From an uncultured Flavobacteriales bacterium (GTDB lineage Bacteria > Bacteroidota > Bacteroidia > Flavobacteriales_G > Salibacteraceae): a DNA stretch of 64,000 nucleotides. The DNA is taken from the NCBI GenBank assembly GCA_943788775.1, contig CALSRO010000001.1, positions 124,001 through 188,000 of the forward strand. Reading direction: 5' to 3'. The number at the start of each line of letters is the position of its first letter. Within the stretch, counting starts at the first letter, position 1. The position numbers and the translations under genes are program-made. This document shows, one piece after another, positions 54,063 to 62,255 of the stretch. The notes under the pieces are model-generated. The model saw only the letters and a list, made by a program, of their open reading frames with translations, was not told the origin of the DNA and ran no database searches.

Positions 54063-54252
54063 ATAAAAACAATTACAATATTTTCTACAGCATTAATTTT
54101 CACGCTAACTATTCAATTTTCTTACGCTCAAGATAAAAAGGAGATGTGAATTGATTCTTTACCACAGCAATATCCCAGACGGGCAATCAGACTATGAACA
54201 AGGTTGGAAGGAGCATTATTTCACACCCATGCACGAGTATTTTGGGAGATAA
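54063..54252 (+). pseudogene. Chimeric relic: signal peptide fragment plus C-terminal fragment of an SRPBCC/AHSA1 protein
   Basis: Codons from 54063 read I/M-KTITIFSTALIFTLTIQF followed by SYAQDKKEM and TGA at 54147-54149. This is a good secretion signal, but the expected ATG is ATA. From 54148, one frame over, 34 codons read 'ELILYHSNIPDGQSDYEQGW' then 'KEHYFTPMHEYFGR' and TAA. The second piece matches the end of SRPBCC/AHSA1 proteins, where a GW..YY..PM..YF pattern closes the domain. About 100 or more codons of the middle are missing. The remains are too short to function. Confidence 0.6.
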
Positions 54253-54258
54253 TGAGGA

Positions 54259-54993
54259 CTAATCCTCAACGCTGTAAACAAGCTTCATGGTAATGGAGGC
54301 TGTTTTTTCCTTTGAGCTAGTATTGAATGTTCCGCCCCACGAATAATCTTCCTTTGAGTTTTGACCCGTGATTTGAAACACGCCCATTTTTGCCGAAATG
54401 AGATCATCTAATTCAGCTCCCGAATTCTGTGCGATTTGTTCCGCTCTGATTCGAGCATCTTCGGTGGCTTTTGAGATCATTTCAATTTTCAGATCTGCCA
54501 ACTGGGTGTAATAGTATCGAGGACTCTCACTGTAAAATTGGACCCCTTGGTTCAATAGTTCTGTAATTTCTCTGGATATTTTTTCGATTTTCTCAACCTC
54601 TTGAGATTCGATAGATACCGATTGAGAGAGAAGATAACCTGTGAATTCCTCCCCCATATAGCTGCCACTGGCCGAATAAATGGTTTTGTGCCTTGGGTTT
54701 GTATTTACCGCACTGAACACCAAGTTTTCGGCTGCCACTCCCTTTTCGAGAAGGTATGCCTCGATCGTTGCTTTTTCCTCGGCAAGGGTCAAATAGGCTT
54801 GTTTTAAATCGAAGTTCTCTGCGTTGAAGCGACCTTCCCAAACGATTAAGTCTGAAGTAAAATCGGCTTTACCCAGGCCAGTGACGCTGATTTCGCCTTC
54901 CGTTTCAAACCGGTCAGAATATGCGTTACCTAAGAATATGGCTGCAATGACAATAGCCAAGGCAAATAGGAGTGAGGAGAGGTTGGTTTTCAT
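54259..54993 (-). CDS. SIMPL-domain (DUF541) secreted or membrane-anchored protein
   Basis: The product is 244 residues with an N-terminal hydrophobic signal/anchor (about residues 6-24, 'SSLLFALAIVIAAIFLGNAY'). The SIMPL (DUF541) pattern follows: 'GEISVTGLGKADFTSDLIVW', 'YLLEKGVAAENLVFSAVNT', 'DARIRAEQIAQNSGAELDDL' and a closing 'ASITMKLVYSVE'. The family's role in bacteria is poorly defined. It stands alone between relics. Confidence 0.88.
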   Translation of the reverse strand: MKTNLSSLLFALAIVIAAIFLGNAYSDRFETEGEISVTGLGKADFTSDLIVWEGRFNAENFDLKQAYLTLAEEKATIEAYLLEKGVAAENLVFSAVNTNPRHKTIYSASGSYMGEEFTGYLLSQSVSIESQEVEKIEKISREITELLNQGVQFYSESPRYYYTQLADLKIEMISKATEDARIRAEQIAQNSGAELDDLISAKMGVFQITGQNSKEDYSWGGTFNTSSKEKTASITMKLVYSVED

Positions 54994-55216
54994 GAATGCA
55001 AATATGGGGCTTTAAGCACCGATTCTTTCGAGGCGAAGAACTCACGTTTGAAACATTGAATTGAATTTCGAAAAATTATTCCCTTCAGTCATCAGGTCGT
55101 TTCACTTAGTTCATCGCCAATGATGAATTTGGTATGAAAGATAAGTTGTGATTGTTTACCGTTCACCGAGCATGTTTGCTTATCGATTGTTGGCGAGCTT
55201 ATATTAATTTATAAAG

Positions 55217-56254
55217 CTAAAAAGCCCTTATAGCTCGCACCCTATAAGTAGTTGTCTTACCATTAGTGAAAGCGCTACCCAGGCTAAAGAAGAAGTGGAA
55301 TGCGCTTGCTGTATTGAACTCCGTACTACTCTAATAGTCGGAAGTTGACAATAATGTATTACTACCTGCATTCAATGCTTTATTGGCATGAAAGCGGTTG
55401 TTAAATAAAATGTTTAACTCGTCAATAGAAGGTATATACCAGTCTGTAAATCCGCCATCTGCTAAACCATTTACATACGTTGCTGCAGGGCTTCCTGTCA
55501 TTAAGTTAGTATTGTAAACTCCGTCCCAGCTGCGGGTTCCATTGGTTGATGATGCACTTGTCTGCCATTGTGCTGTGCTTTCGTTTTTATTTACTATTAG
55601 ACCGCGTTGGTTGCCATTTTGGTCACGGTAAATGTGAAAAACTATACCTCCTAAGGTGTCTTGCCCTAAATAGAAATCGTTAGAGTAGCTACCACCCGTC
55701 ACGCTAATGGTGTCGCCAGAAATAGTCACATTGGTGCCAGCTACTAATTGATTTTGTTTATTATTCCAAATGGTAGTGTCTGTTCCTGTAATACCGTTTG
55801 CTACCGATGCTCCAAAGACAGGATCGGTTTCGGTAACTGCACCAATAACTGAATCAGCTGTTTTGGCATGCAGCGCATACGGTACGCTTAGAAATTGGCT
55901 TGTTCCAGTTATCGTGTAGCTTGTTCCTCCTGTTGGGTCGGTTTCGGTTTTTATAAAGTAGATTCCGTTTGCCCAATTTATGGTAGAAAAATTACCACTT
56001 TGTACTGTTCCTGTTCCAATTTCTACACTTGCCAATCCGTTGGCATTAGTTGTTGGGGTTTCGGTTTCTACGTAAACGGCTGTGCCACTTGCTGAGCCTT
56101 GCAAAATACTGATTTGCATTCCCACGTTGATGTTTGTAACCAAGGCGTTGCTACTGTTACGCACTACTGCCTGATAGCTCATTTTTTCGGGTGTTTGAGC
56201 AAAAACGCTTGCAATCATGAAGAATGCTACGCAAACTGTAATTATCCCCTTCAT
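55217..56254 (-). pseudogene. Secreted Lcl/DUF1566-type protein with in-frame TAG in place of a conserved Trp
   Basis: ATG 56254 begins a signal peptide (residues 1-19, 'MKGIITVCVAFFMIASVFAQ'). The N-terminal 'MSYQAVVRNSSNALVTNINV' region is common in Bacteroidota surface proteins. The C-terminal Lcl-like domain has 'LGQDTLGGIVFHIYRD', 'WDGVYNTNLM' and 'DWYIPSIDELNILFNN'. Codon 308 is TAG (55331-55333), where the family motif D/N-Y-W-S-S-T-E has Trp. The same frame goes on 'SSTEFNTASAFHFFFSLGSA' to 'YRVRAIRAF' and stops at 55217. One TGG-to-TAG change therefore explains the break. The truncated product lacks the last 38 residues of the domain. It is downstream of the T9SS gene by five bases. 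Confidence 0.8.
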
Positions 56255-56259
56255 TGTTT

Positions 56260-56742
56260 TTAGTTTTTAATGATTTTAAATAGTTGAACTTGTTTGTTTT
56301 TGTTGTTTACAACATGGATGAAATATGTTGCAGATGGTAAATTGACTGTATTTATTTCCGTTTGCTGTCCTGTTATTTGTCCGTTAATAAATAATTTGCC
56401 TCGCACATCGTAGAGCTGATAAGACAACTTTTCGTTGTTATAATCGCTTATTCTTAAGGTTAGATTATCGGCAGTCGGGTTTGGAAATACCGAAAGTGAA
56501 ATGTTCAGTTCGGTTTCTTGAATTCCTACCGTAAAAATCTCGTAGGCTTGCTGTGCACCCTGGCTAACAGTGCCCGAAGCATTGGCATTAGTAGTATAAA
56601 CTACTTGCCCTACACTGTAAGCAACGGTACCACCACTTCCAGTGGCATCTCCGCCTGAGGCGGTTGTACTTTCTTGGGCGTGCAGTCCTCCTAAACCTAA
56701 GAGGAGAAACACAACGCTTGTATTTATCTTTTTGAGGTTCAT
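56260..56742 (-). CDS. Small T9SS type A sorting-domain protein
   Basis: The product is 160 residues from ATG 56742, which starts a signal peptide ('MNLKKINTSVVFLLLGLGGL' then HAQ). An ATG at 56832 would hide it. The mature N-terminal half is 'GGDATGSGGTVAYSVGQVVY', a pattern common in small Bacteroidota exported proteins. The C-terminal half is a T9SS sorting domain ('VFPNPTADNLTLRISDY' to 'YFIHVVNNKNKQVQLFKI'). It is probably co-transcribed with the following Lcl-domain gene. Confidence 0.82.
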   Translation of the reverse strand: MNLKKINTSVVFLLLGLGGLHAQESTTASGGDATGSGGTVAYSVGQVVYTTNANASGTVSQGAQQAYEIFTVGIQETELNISLSVFPNPTADNLTLRISDYNNEKLSYQLYDVRGKLFINGQITGQQTEINTVNLPSATYFIHVVNNKNKQVQLFKIIKN

Positions 56743-56828
56743 TTTTGCTTTGTTTGTATTTGCGAGACTTGTTTTTTTATTGGCTAATATATTGTTTGTC
56801 TGTTTTATTTGGGTTTTTCCGGAGAACA

Positions 56829-56951
56829 CCAACGGTTCCGCTAAGAAAAGGCGGGATTTCGGAGTGGTTTCCTGTCGAACCGTGAAAACCTGACTAAGAC
56901 AAGCTCAGCTGCGGTTAACACTTCGCCCCGCTTTATTTTAGCGATTGTTGG
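56829..56951. repeat. Long imperfect inverted repeat, attC- or REP-like
   Basis: The arm at 56829-56866 (CCAAC, then CCGCTAAG, GCGGG and GAGTG) is matched in inverted orientation at 56919-56951 (CACTTCG, CCCCGC, TTTTAGCG, GTTGG). About 26-30 bases can pair, with mismatches and a loop of some 50 bases. The arms begin and end with AAC / GTT. The loop includes 'GACAAGCTCAGCTG', part of a widespread REP-like palindrome. This could be a recombination site or a fold-back repeat. I cannot decide which. Confidence 0.45.
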
Positions 56952-56983
56952 GGCACGTTTTTTTTTATTTTTCTATTTGATTT

Positions 56984-57370
56984 TCAGGTTTTTTTTGAAA
57001 TACGCCATGTCAAGAATCCTACAAGTGAAATTATACTGGCGAATCCACTAATTACGAGTATCGCTTCTTTTGAGCTGTAGTAATCTGAGTCGAAATGAAA
57101 TATCATATTATAGCTCATGTGCAATATATTTAGAAGTATTGCCAAAATGGAAACATGGATTGCAAATTGATTTCTCTTGAATAGTAAAACAGCACAAAGA
57201 GCAAATAGTATTGTATTGACGGTTGGCCGTATTAAGGAAGCTAAAAAGTAGGTTCCAAAGTCAAATCTGGAAGAAATATTAGATTGAATATCTATCATGT
57301 AAATTATTATTCCCAGAGTCAATAGACTTAAGGTTAAATAGATTCCAGCTAGTATAGATTGACTTTTCAT
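56984..57370 (-). CDS. Small four-helix membrane protein, unknown
   Basis: The product is 128 residues. Four hydrophobic segments can be seen: about residues 8-26, 43-62, 70-88 and 103-120. No motif or family is recognised. It stands alone between the inverted repeat and a hairpin, in a region of relics and exported proteins. Its context resembles a gene cassette, but nothing proves mobility. Confidence 0.65.
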   Translation of the reverse strand: MKSQSILAGIYLTLSLLTLGIIIYMIDIQSNISSRFDFGTYFLASLIRPTVNTILFALCAVLLFKRNQFAIHVSILAILLNILHMSYNMIFHFDSDYYSSKEAILVISGFASIISLVGFLTWRISKKT

Positions 57371-57385
57371 TTTTAATGTGCCTCC

Positions 57386-57422
57386 AACAAATGTAAAATG
57401 CTATGGTAGCATTTGTTTTTTT
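57386..57422 (+). terminator. Hairpin followed by T-run upstream of the membrane-protein gene
   Basis: The arms AACAAATG...ATGCTA and TAGCATTTGTT enclose a three-base loop, with TTTTTTT following on the plus strand. It has terminator shape on the plus strand, but no plus-strand gene reads into it. It may act on both strands, between menB and the small membrane-protein gene. Confidence 0.4.
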
Positions 57423-57538
57423 ATCCTCATTCATCTAAAAGTCTTGTTGTCATTGGTTTATCGGTTAATATTCGGTCTAGCGGATTGATGATTTTTACAA
57501 ATCACGTGTGCTGACATAGGTGTGAATGGCCATTGTTT

Positions 57539-58381
57539 CTAAGGTATCCATTTCACATCATCAAAGTTTGGTTTGCGTTTTTCCAAAAAGGCGTTGCGGC
57601 CTTCTTTGGCTTCATCGGTCATGTAGGCCAATCGCGTGGCTTCGCCCGCAAATACTTGCTGGCCTACCATACCATCGTCCGTAAGGTTGAAGGCAAACTT
57701 CAGCATCTTGATAGATGTCGGAGATTTCTCCAATATCTCCAGTGCCCAATTATAAGCTTCCTGTTCTAGCTCATCATGCGGGATTACGGCATTCACCATG
57801 CCCATGTCATAGGCATCTTGCGCACTGTAGTTTCTGCCCAAGAAGAAGATCTCACGGGCTCGTTTTTGCCCCACCATTTTGGCTAAGTAGGCGGATCCAT
57901 AACCTCCGTCAAAACTGGTGACATCCGCATCGGTTTGTTTGAAAATCGCATGTTCCTTGCTGGCTAAGGTCAAATCACAAACCACGTGCAGACTATGGCC
58001 ACCGCCCACTGCCCAACCGGGCACTACGGCTATCACCACTTTGGGCATAAATCGGATCAATCGCTGCACTTCGAGGATGTTTAACCTTGGCATGCCTTCT
58101 TCGTCCACATAACCTTGATGACCTCTGAATCGTTGGTCTCCACCGCTGCAAAATGCCCACCCTCCGTCTTTCGCAGAGGGGCCTTCGCCACTGAATAGGA
58201 TCACACCTATGTTGGTGTCTTCTCTAGCGTCTAAAAATGCCCCATACAGCTCTGCCACTGTTTTTGGGCGAAAGGCGTTTCTTACTTCAGGTCGGTTAAA
58301 CGCGATGCGCGCCACCTTACCACATTTGTGATATGTAATGTCTTCGTAGTCTTTTACCTTAATCCAATCTGGGGTGTTCAT
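57539..58381 (-). CDS. menB: 1,4-dihydroxy-2-naphthoyl-CoA synthase
   Basis: The product is 280 residues, the full size of MenB. Crotonase-fold motifs are 'RIAFNRPEVRNAFRP', 'GWAFCSGGDQRFRGHQGYVD', 'VPGWAVGGGHSLHVVCDL' and 'DADVTSFDGGYGSAYLAKMV', with the conserved Asp and Ser/Gly-rich loop. It closes the second ring of menaquinone in the cytoplasm. Other men genes are not in the window. Confidence 0.97.
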   Translation of the reverse strand: MNTPDWIKVKDYEDITYHKCGKVARIAFNRPEVRNAFRPKTVAELYGAFLDAREDTNIGVILFSGEGPSAKDGGWAFCSGGDQRFRGHQGYVDEEGMPRLNILEVQRLIRFMPKVVIAVVPGWAVGGGHSLHVVCDLTLASKEHAIFKQTDADVTSFDGGYGSAYLAKMVGQKRAREIFFLGRNYSAQDAYDMGMVNAVIPHDELEQEAYNWALEILEKSPTSIKMLKFAFNLTDDGMVGQQVFAGEATRLAYMTDEAKEGRNAFLEKRKPNFDDVKWIP

Positions 58382-58441
58382 CTTTTTGTCTGTTTTACTG
58401 GCGAAATGTATGAGTTTTTGAAGGCTTATCTGTTGGCCGGT

Positions 58442-59404
58442 CTAAACCGACCAGGCGATGTAGGCCACCAACTCCATCAATCCTGCAATGCCTGCATGAA
58501 CAATGCATCCGCCCACAATGTTTTTCTGATAATAGGCGATGGTTCCGAGCAGGTATCCACCAAAGATGCTGCTGATAGTCTCGCCCATGGGTTTGTTAAA
58601 GTGCAATACACAATAAAGCGCGGCCATGATCATGATGGAATCTTTGCCCAAAAAACGTGCTACGCCAATGATCAATGCGCCACGAAATAGTGTCTCAACG
58701 CGTATAAAATCACTCAGGTAAAAGAACTCATAAATAGCGGCCATTTGCGCATGATTCAAGCCAAAAACGGGCTCGTATTTCCAAACTTTGAGGGTAGGAT
58801 AGGTGTCTAAAAATCCGGGAAGATAGATCGCTGAAATAATCAGCGGCAGCATCAACGCGATCAGAATGAGGTAGGGGCGGAAGTTGTGTTTTTGTAGTGA
58901 TAAGCCATAGAAGTTGGGCAGATGTTTACGCTCAGAAATAAAGTAAACCAGAATGAGCGGAGCGAAAATCCAGAACACCCCTTGGAAATTAGATAAGATA
59001 TTTCGCAGGTAATATCTTTCGTAAAGCGGTAAGGTATCTGTCAGTTCGCGATAGAACAGAAACCCACTGCTCACAGAAAGTGCCAGAATGTAAACACCGC
59101 TTATGGCCAAAAACGATCGGGTGAAAACCTTTGGTCCAGCCTTAATGTAAGTGGTCAAATAATAGACCGCAGGATAAAGGATTAAGAAATAAAGTAGATA
59201 GGACCATGAGCTCAGATTGGCCAACCATTGATCTTCAATTTCAAAGTAGTAATTAAAGAAAATAAGAATGGCCAGCAGGGCAAGAATAAGTCCATCCTTT
59301 TGCCATTTAAAATCAGCCTTAACGTGATTTCTAAGATCGTTTATGATTTGCTTCAATGGCCGCGGTGTGGTTGACTGATTTATATTCGTCACAATTATAT
59401 CCAA
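58442..59404 (-). CDS. CPBP-family membrane protease homologue
   Basis: The product is 320 residues with about eight membrane helices. The start is TTG 59404 (or GTG 59392); there is no ATG before codon 220. The CPBP/CAAX motif region reads 'RVETLFRGALIIG', where EExxxR proteases have two Glu. The first Glu is Val here. The next conserved His is in 'CVLHFNKPMGE' and a late 'CIVHAG' is present. It may be an inactive or divergent CPBP protein. Only five bases separate its start from the divergent DUF1684 gene. Confidence 0.8.
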   Translation of the reverse strand: MDIIVTNINQSTTPRPLKQIINDLRNHVKADFKWQKDGLILALLAILIFFNYYFEIEDQWLANLSSWSYLLYFLILYPAVYYLTTYIKAGPKVFTRSFLAISGVYILALSVSSGFLFYRELTDTLPLYERYYLRNILSNFQGVFWIFAPLILVYFISERKHLPNFYGLSLQKHNFRPYLILIALMLPLIISAIYLPGFLDTYPTLKVWKYEPVFGLNHAQMAAIYEFFYLSDFIRVETLFRGALIIGVARFLGKDSIMIMAALYCVLHFNKPMGETISSIFGGYLLGTIAYYQKNIVGGCIVHAGIAGLMELVAYIAWSV

Positions 59405-59409
59405 CTCTT

Positions 59410-60021
59410 ATGAAATCCATCTTATCAATCGTATTTGTATTATCCAGCTTGCTCAATTTTGGACAGGATAACTACATCGAAAAAATCGAAAAACATCGAG
59501 CTGAAAAGGATGTTGAATTACAGTCTAAAAAGACATCACCATTGCAAAAAGCAGATCGAAAGACGTTTCAGGATTTACCCTATTTCGAGATTGATGAAAA
59601 GTGGAAAATGTCAGTTAGGTTTCGAGTGAATGAAACTCAAGATGTGATTGAAATTCCTACAAGTGCGGGATATTCTAAAACCTACCAAGCTTATGGCGTG
59701 CTGGATATTTACATTGATGGAAATTACTTTCCCATTACGGCATACAAACGTGTGCTAAAAGAGGGACAGAGTGCACCTAGCCATGAATCCTTGTTTGTGC
59801 CGTTCAAAGACATGACCACCGGTAATAGTACTTATGGGGGTGGACGATATTTGGATATCGATGTTCCAGAAGATGGAGCACAAATTACGCTAGACTTTAA
59901 CTTATGCTATAGTCCATATTGTGCCTATGGTGATGGCTTTGCTTGCCCGATTCCTCCTCAGTCAAATTTCATTAAGACTGAAATTACGGCAGGAGAAAAG
60001 GCCTATGAAAAAGCGCATTAA
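59410..60021 (+). CDS. Secreted DUF1684 protein
   Basis: The product is 203 residues from ATG 59410, where a signal peptide begins ('MKSILSIVFVLSSLLNFGQ'). DUF1684 features are 'LPYFEIDEKWKMSVRF', 'YGVLDIYIDGNYFPITAY', 'GNSTYGGGRYLDID' and 'LDFNLCYSPYCAYGDGFACP'. The function of the family is unknown; a lipid- or cofactor-binding fold is sometimes proposed. It is divergent from the CPBP gene. Confidence 0.85.
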   Translation: MKSILSIVFVLSSLLNFGQDNYIEKIEKHRAEKDVELQSKKTSPLQKADRKTFQDLPYFEIDEKWKMSVRFRVNETQDVIEIPTSAGYSKTYQAYGVLDIYIDGNYFPITAYKRVLKEGQSAPSHESLFVPFKDMTTGNSTYGGGRYLDIDVPEDGAQITLDFNLCYSPYCAYGDGFACPIPPQSNFIKTEITAGEKAYEKAH

Positions 60022-60037
60022 GGGCGCAGGAAGGTTG

Positions 60038-60559
60038 TTATTCAGCCGAAGCCACTTCGCAGCCTGATGCTTTAAACTCTTCGTAGGTTTTACCTACTGT
60101 AGCGCCTTCTACGAAATACTTTATGACACATGAAAAGTCTTTTGCACCCATGTATCCCGGAGCTACGGTCTTGTCCCAAGGTTGTCCAATGAAGGCATAG
60201 CTCGGATAGGACATGCGACCATCTAACAAGGCAACTGCCAATTGGTGAGCACCACGCTTACCGGCATTTTCGTTCACAAACTGTTGACCATTAAAATTGA
60301 TAGTGTCACGCATTTCAGCGTTGAATTTTACTGCGTAGTAATGCTCGTTCATATAATCAACGACCTCTTCATTCTTGAAGGTCGTAGCATCCATTTTCTT
60401 GCACCAACCACACCAGTTGGTATATACATCCACAAAAATGACTTTTTGCTCTACCGCATTTTTTTCGATGGCTTCGTTCCAGCTCATCCATTCAATTTTG
60501 TCTTGTGAAAATCCTGCAATGCTAAGAGTGAGAAAGAGAAGAGATACGATTGATTTCAT
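60038..60559 (-). CDS. Periplasmic thioredoxin-like protein
   Basis: The product is 173 residues with a signal peptide (residues 1-18). The thioredoxin active site is WCGWC ('YTNWCGWCKKMDATTF') near residues 48-53. The rest is a Thioredoxin_7-like domain ('YAVKFNAEMRDTINF'). It likely reduces or protects protein thiols in the periplasm. It is convergent with the DUF1684 gene and stands alone. Confidence 0.88.
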   Translation of the reverse strand: MKSIVSLLFLTLSIAGFSQDKIEWMSWNEAIEKNAVEQKVIFVDVYTNWCGWCKKMDATTFKNEEVVDYMNEHYYAVKFNAEMRDTINFNGQQFVNENAGKRGAHQLAVALLDGRMSYPSYAFIGQPWDKTVAPGYMGAKDFSCVIKYFVEGATVGKTYEEFKASGCEVASAE

Positions 60560-60600
60560 AACGTGAAAGTAATTAATACACCAAGGACTTATAAACGAAG

Positions 60601-60633
60601 AAAGCGAGTGTTAGATTAATTAACACTCGCTTT
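60601..60633. terminator. Strong hairpin downstream of the peptide-transporter gene
   Basis: AAAGCGAGTGTTA and TAACACTCGCTTT form a 13-base perfect stem with a short AT loop. It lies 22 bases beyond the transporter stop on the minus strand. The following sequence is T-rich but not a pure run, so termination is likely but not certain. Confidence 0.6.
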
Positions 60634-60655
60634 CGGTTCAATATTGTAATCCAAA

Positions 60656-62143
60656 TTAGTGGATTCCGCGCATTGCTTTATTTAATAAAGGCGATAAAGC
60701 GAGGATAGCAATACCCGTTCCAAGCATGATCATGGTGATGAATGGATACAACTCCAAATCAAAGTTGTGGAGCATTCCTTCCATGACTCCTGCAAAGTAA
60801 TTACCCGCAGCAAAACTGGCCATCCAAAGACCCATAACCACAGAAACCAACTTCTTTGGAGCAAGCTTAGTAATCATTGAAAGTCCAATTGGTGATAGCA
60901 TTAATTCTCCCAAGGTCAATATCACGTACACTACAACCAACCAAAGCGGAGAAACCAATGTTCCGTCAGCTGCTAAATCAGCAGCTTGCGACATAATCCA
61001 GAAAGCGGCAGCACCAAAGAATAAACCAATGGCAAATTTCACAGGTGTTCTTGGATTCAGTTTCATTTTATCCATTTTCAGCCAAAGGATGGAGAATATA
61101 GGTGCGAAGATTAAAATGGCGATCGGGTTGATGTTTTGAAACCAAGTAGCGGGTACTTCCCAACCAAACATCATTCTATCCGTATTTTCAGCTGCAAATA
61201 GGTTCATCGTACCACCTGCCTGCTCGAATCCTGCCCAGAATACGATATTGAAGAAGGCCAAAACGACAATCACCATCATACGGCTCCACTCTTCACCGCC
61301 TTCGGTTCCCTTGAATATGATAGCCGCTAATCCGACCAGTAAGCCTATGAATCCTACCGTGACTAATATGCTTGCAACGTTTTCAGGAAGTAGTCCCCAA
61401 AGGAAAATGATGACTAATGTTGAAACGATTAACGAGATAGAGTACATGAAGATGTCTCTCCAGTCCTTTCCATCCAATACCAATTTGCCCTCTGGGGTAT
61501 TGGGAGGTAAACCTTTGTCTTGAAGCGTGTGCTCTTGACCTTTAAGCCATAAAACACTTACTAATAATCCTATGGCTGCGGCAAAGTAACCCCATCCCCA
61601 GTGTACGTTTTCGCCTAAGGCACCGGCTAAGAATGGTCCAAGTATCGCACCCAAGTTGATACCCATGTAGAAGATGTTGAAAGCGGAATCTTTTCTTGGA
61701 TCATTGTCATCGTAGTAATCACCAACGATGGTGGAGATGTTTGGTTTGAAGAATCCATTACCGATGATCAATACTCCCAATCCAAAATTGAAGAGGAAAA
61801 GACGTGATTCAACGTCAAGCGATTGAGCCATAAATGCGCTGGCAGCGAGCAAAAACTGACCTACTGCCATTACTAAACCACCGATGTAAACCGTTTTACG
61901 TTTTCCTAAAAATCTATCGGCTACCCAACCTCCGAGAATCGGGGTTAAATAAACAAGGCCAGTGAAAATTGCGTAGAGCTCCAATGCCTCTTGACGGTCG
62001 AGGCCAAAGCCATCATCAACAAGTTTTGCAGTTAAATAAAGGGTGAGCAATGCTCGCATTCCGTAGTAGCTGAATCGCTCCCACATTTCAGTCGCAAACA
62101 GCGTGTACAACGCCCTTGGGTGACCTTTCTTTTCTTCACTCAT
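60656..62143 (-). CDS. POT-family proton-dependent oligopeptide transporter
   Basis: The product is 495 residues with 12-14 membrane helices. 'LFATEMWERFSYYGMRALLTLY' near residue 15 is the E-x-x-E-R-F/Y motif of POT transporters, and 'DRFLGKRKTVYIGG' and 'FNIFYMGINLGAILGP' follow. It imports di- or tripeptides. The upstream neighbour is a secreted-type S9 peptidase that could supply peptides. Confidence 0.95.
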   Translation of the reverse strand: MSEEKKGHPRALYTLFATEMWERFSYYGMRALLTLYLTAKLVDDGFGLDRQEALELYAIFTGLVYLTPILGGWVADRFLGKRKTVYIGGLVMAVGQFLLAASAFMAQSLDVESRLFLFNFGLGVLIIGNGFFKPNISTIVGDYYDDNDPRKDSAFNIFYMGINLGAILGPFLAGALGENVHWGWGYFAAAIGLLVSVLWLKGQEHTLQDKGLPPNTPEGKLVLDGKDWRDIFMYSISLIVSTLVIIFLWGLLPENVASILVTVGFIGLLVGLAAIIFKGTEGGEEWSRMMVIVVLAFFNIVFWAGFEQAGGTMNLFAAENTDRMMFGWEVPATWFQNINPIAILIFAPIFSILWLKMDKMKLNPRTPVKFAIGLFFGAAAFWIMSQAADLAADGTLVSPLWLVVVYVILTLGELMLSPIGLSMITKLAPKKLVSVVMGLWMASFAAGNYFAGVMEGMLHNFDLELYPFITMIMLGTGIAILALSPLLNKAMRGIH

Positions 62144-62255
62144 AGATTATGAATTAGATGTTTATTAGTGTTTGATTTAAGGGAGTTGATCGTTTGTATC
62201 CGATCAACGGTGGGTAAATATAAAAATGTATTGCATAGCGCATTGTTATCTGCAC

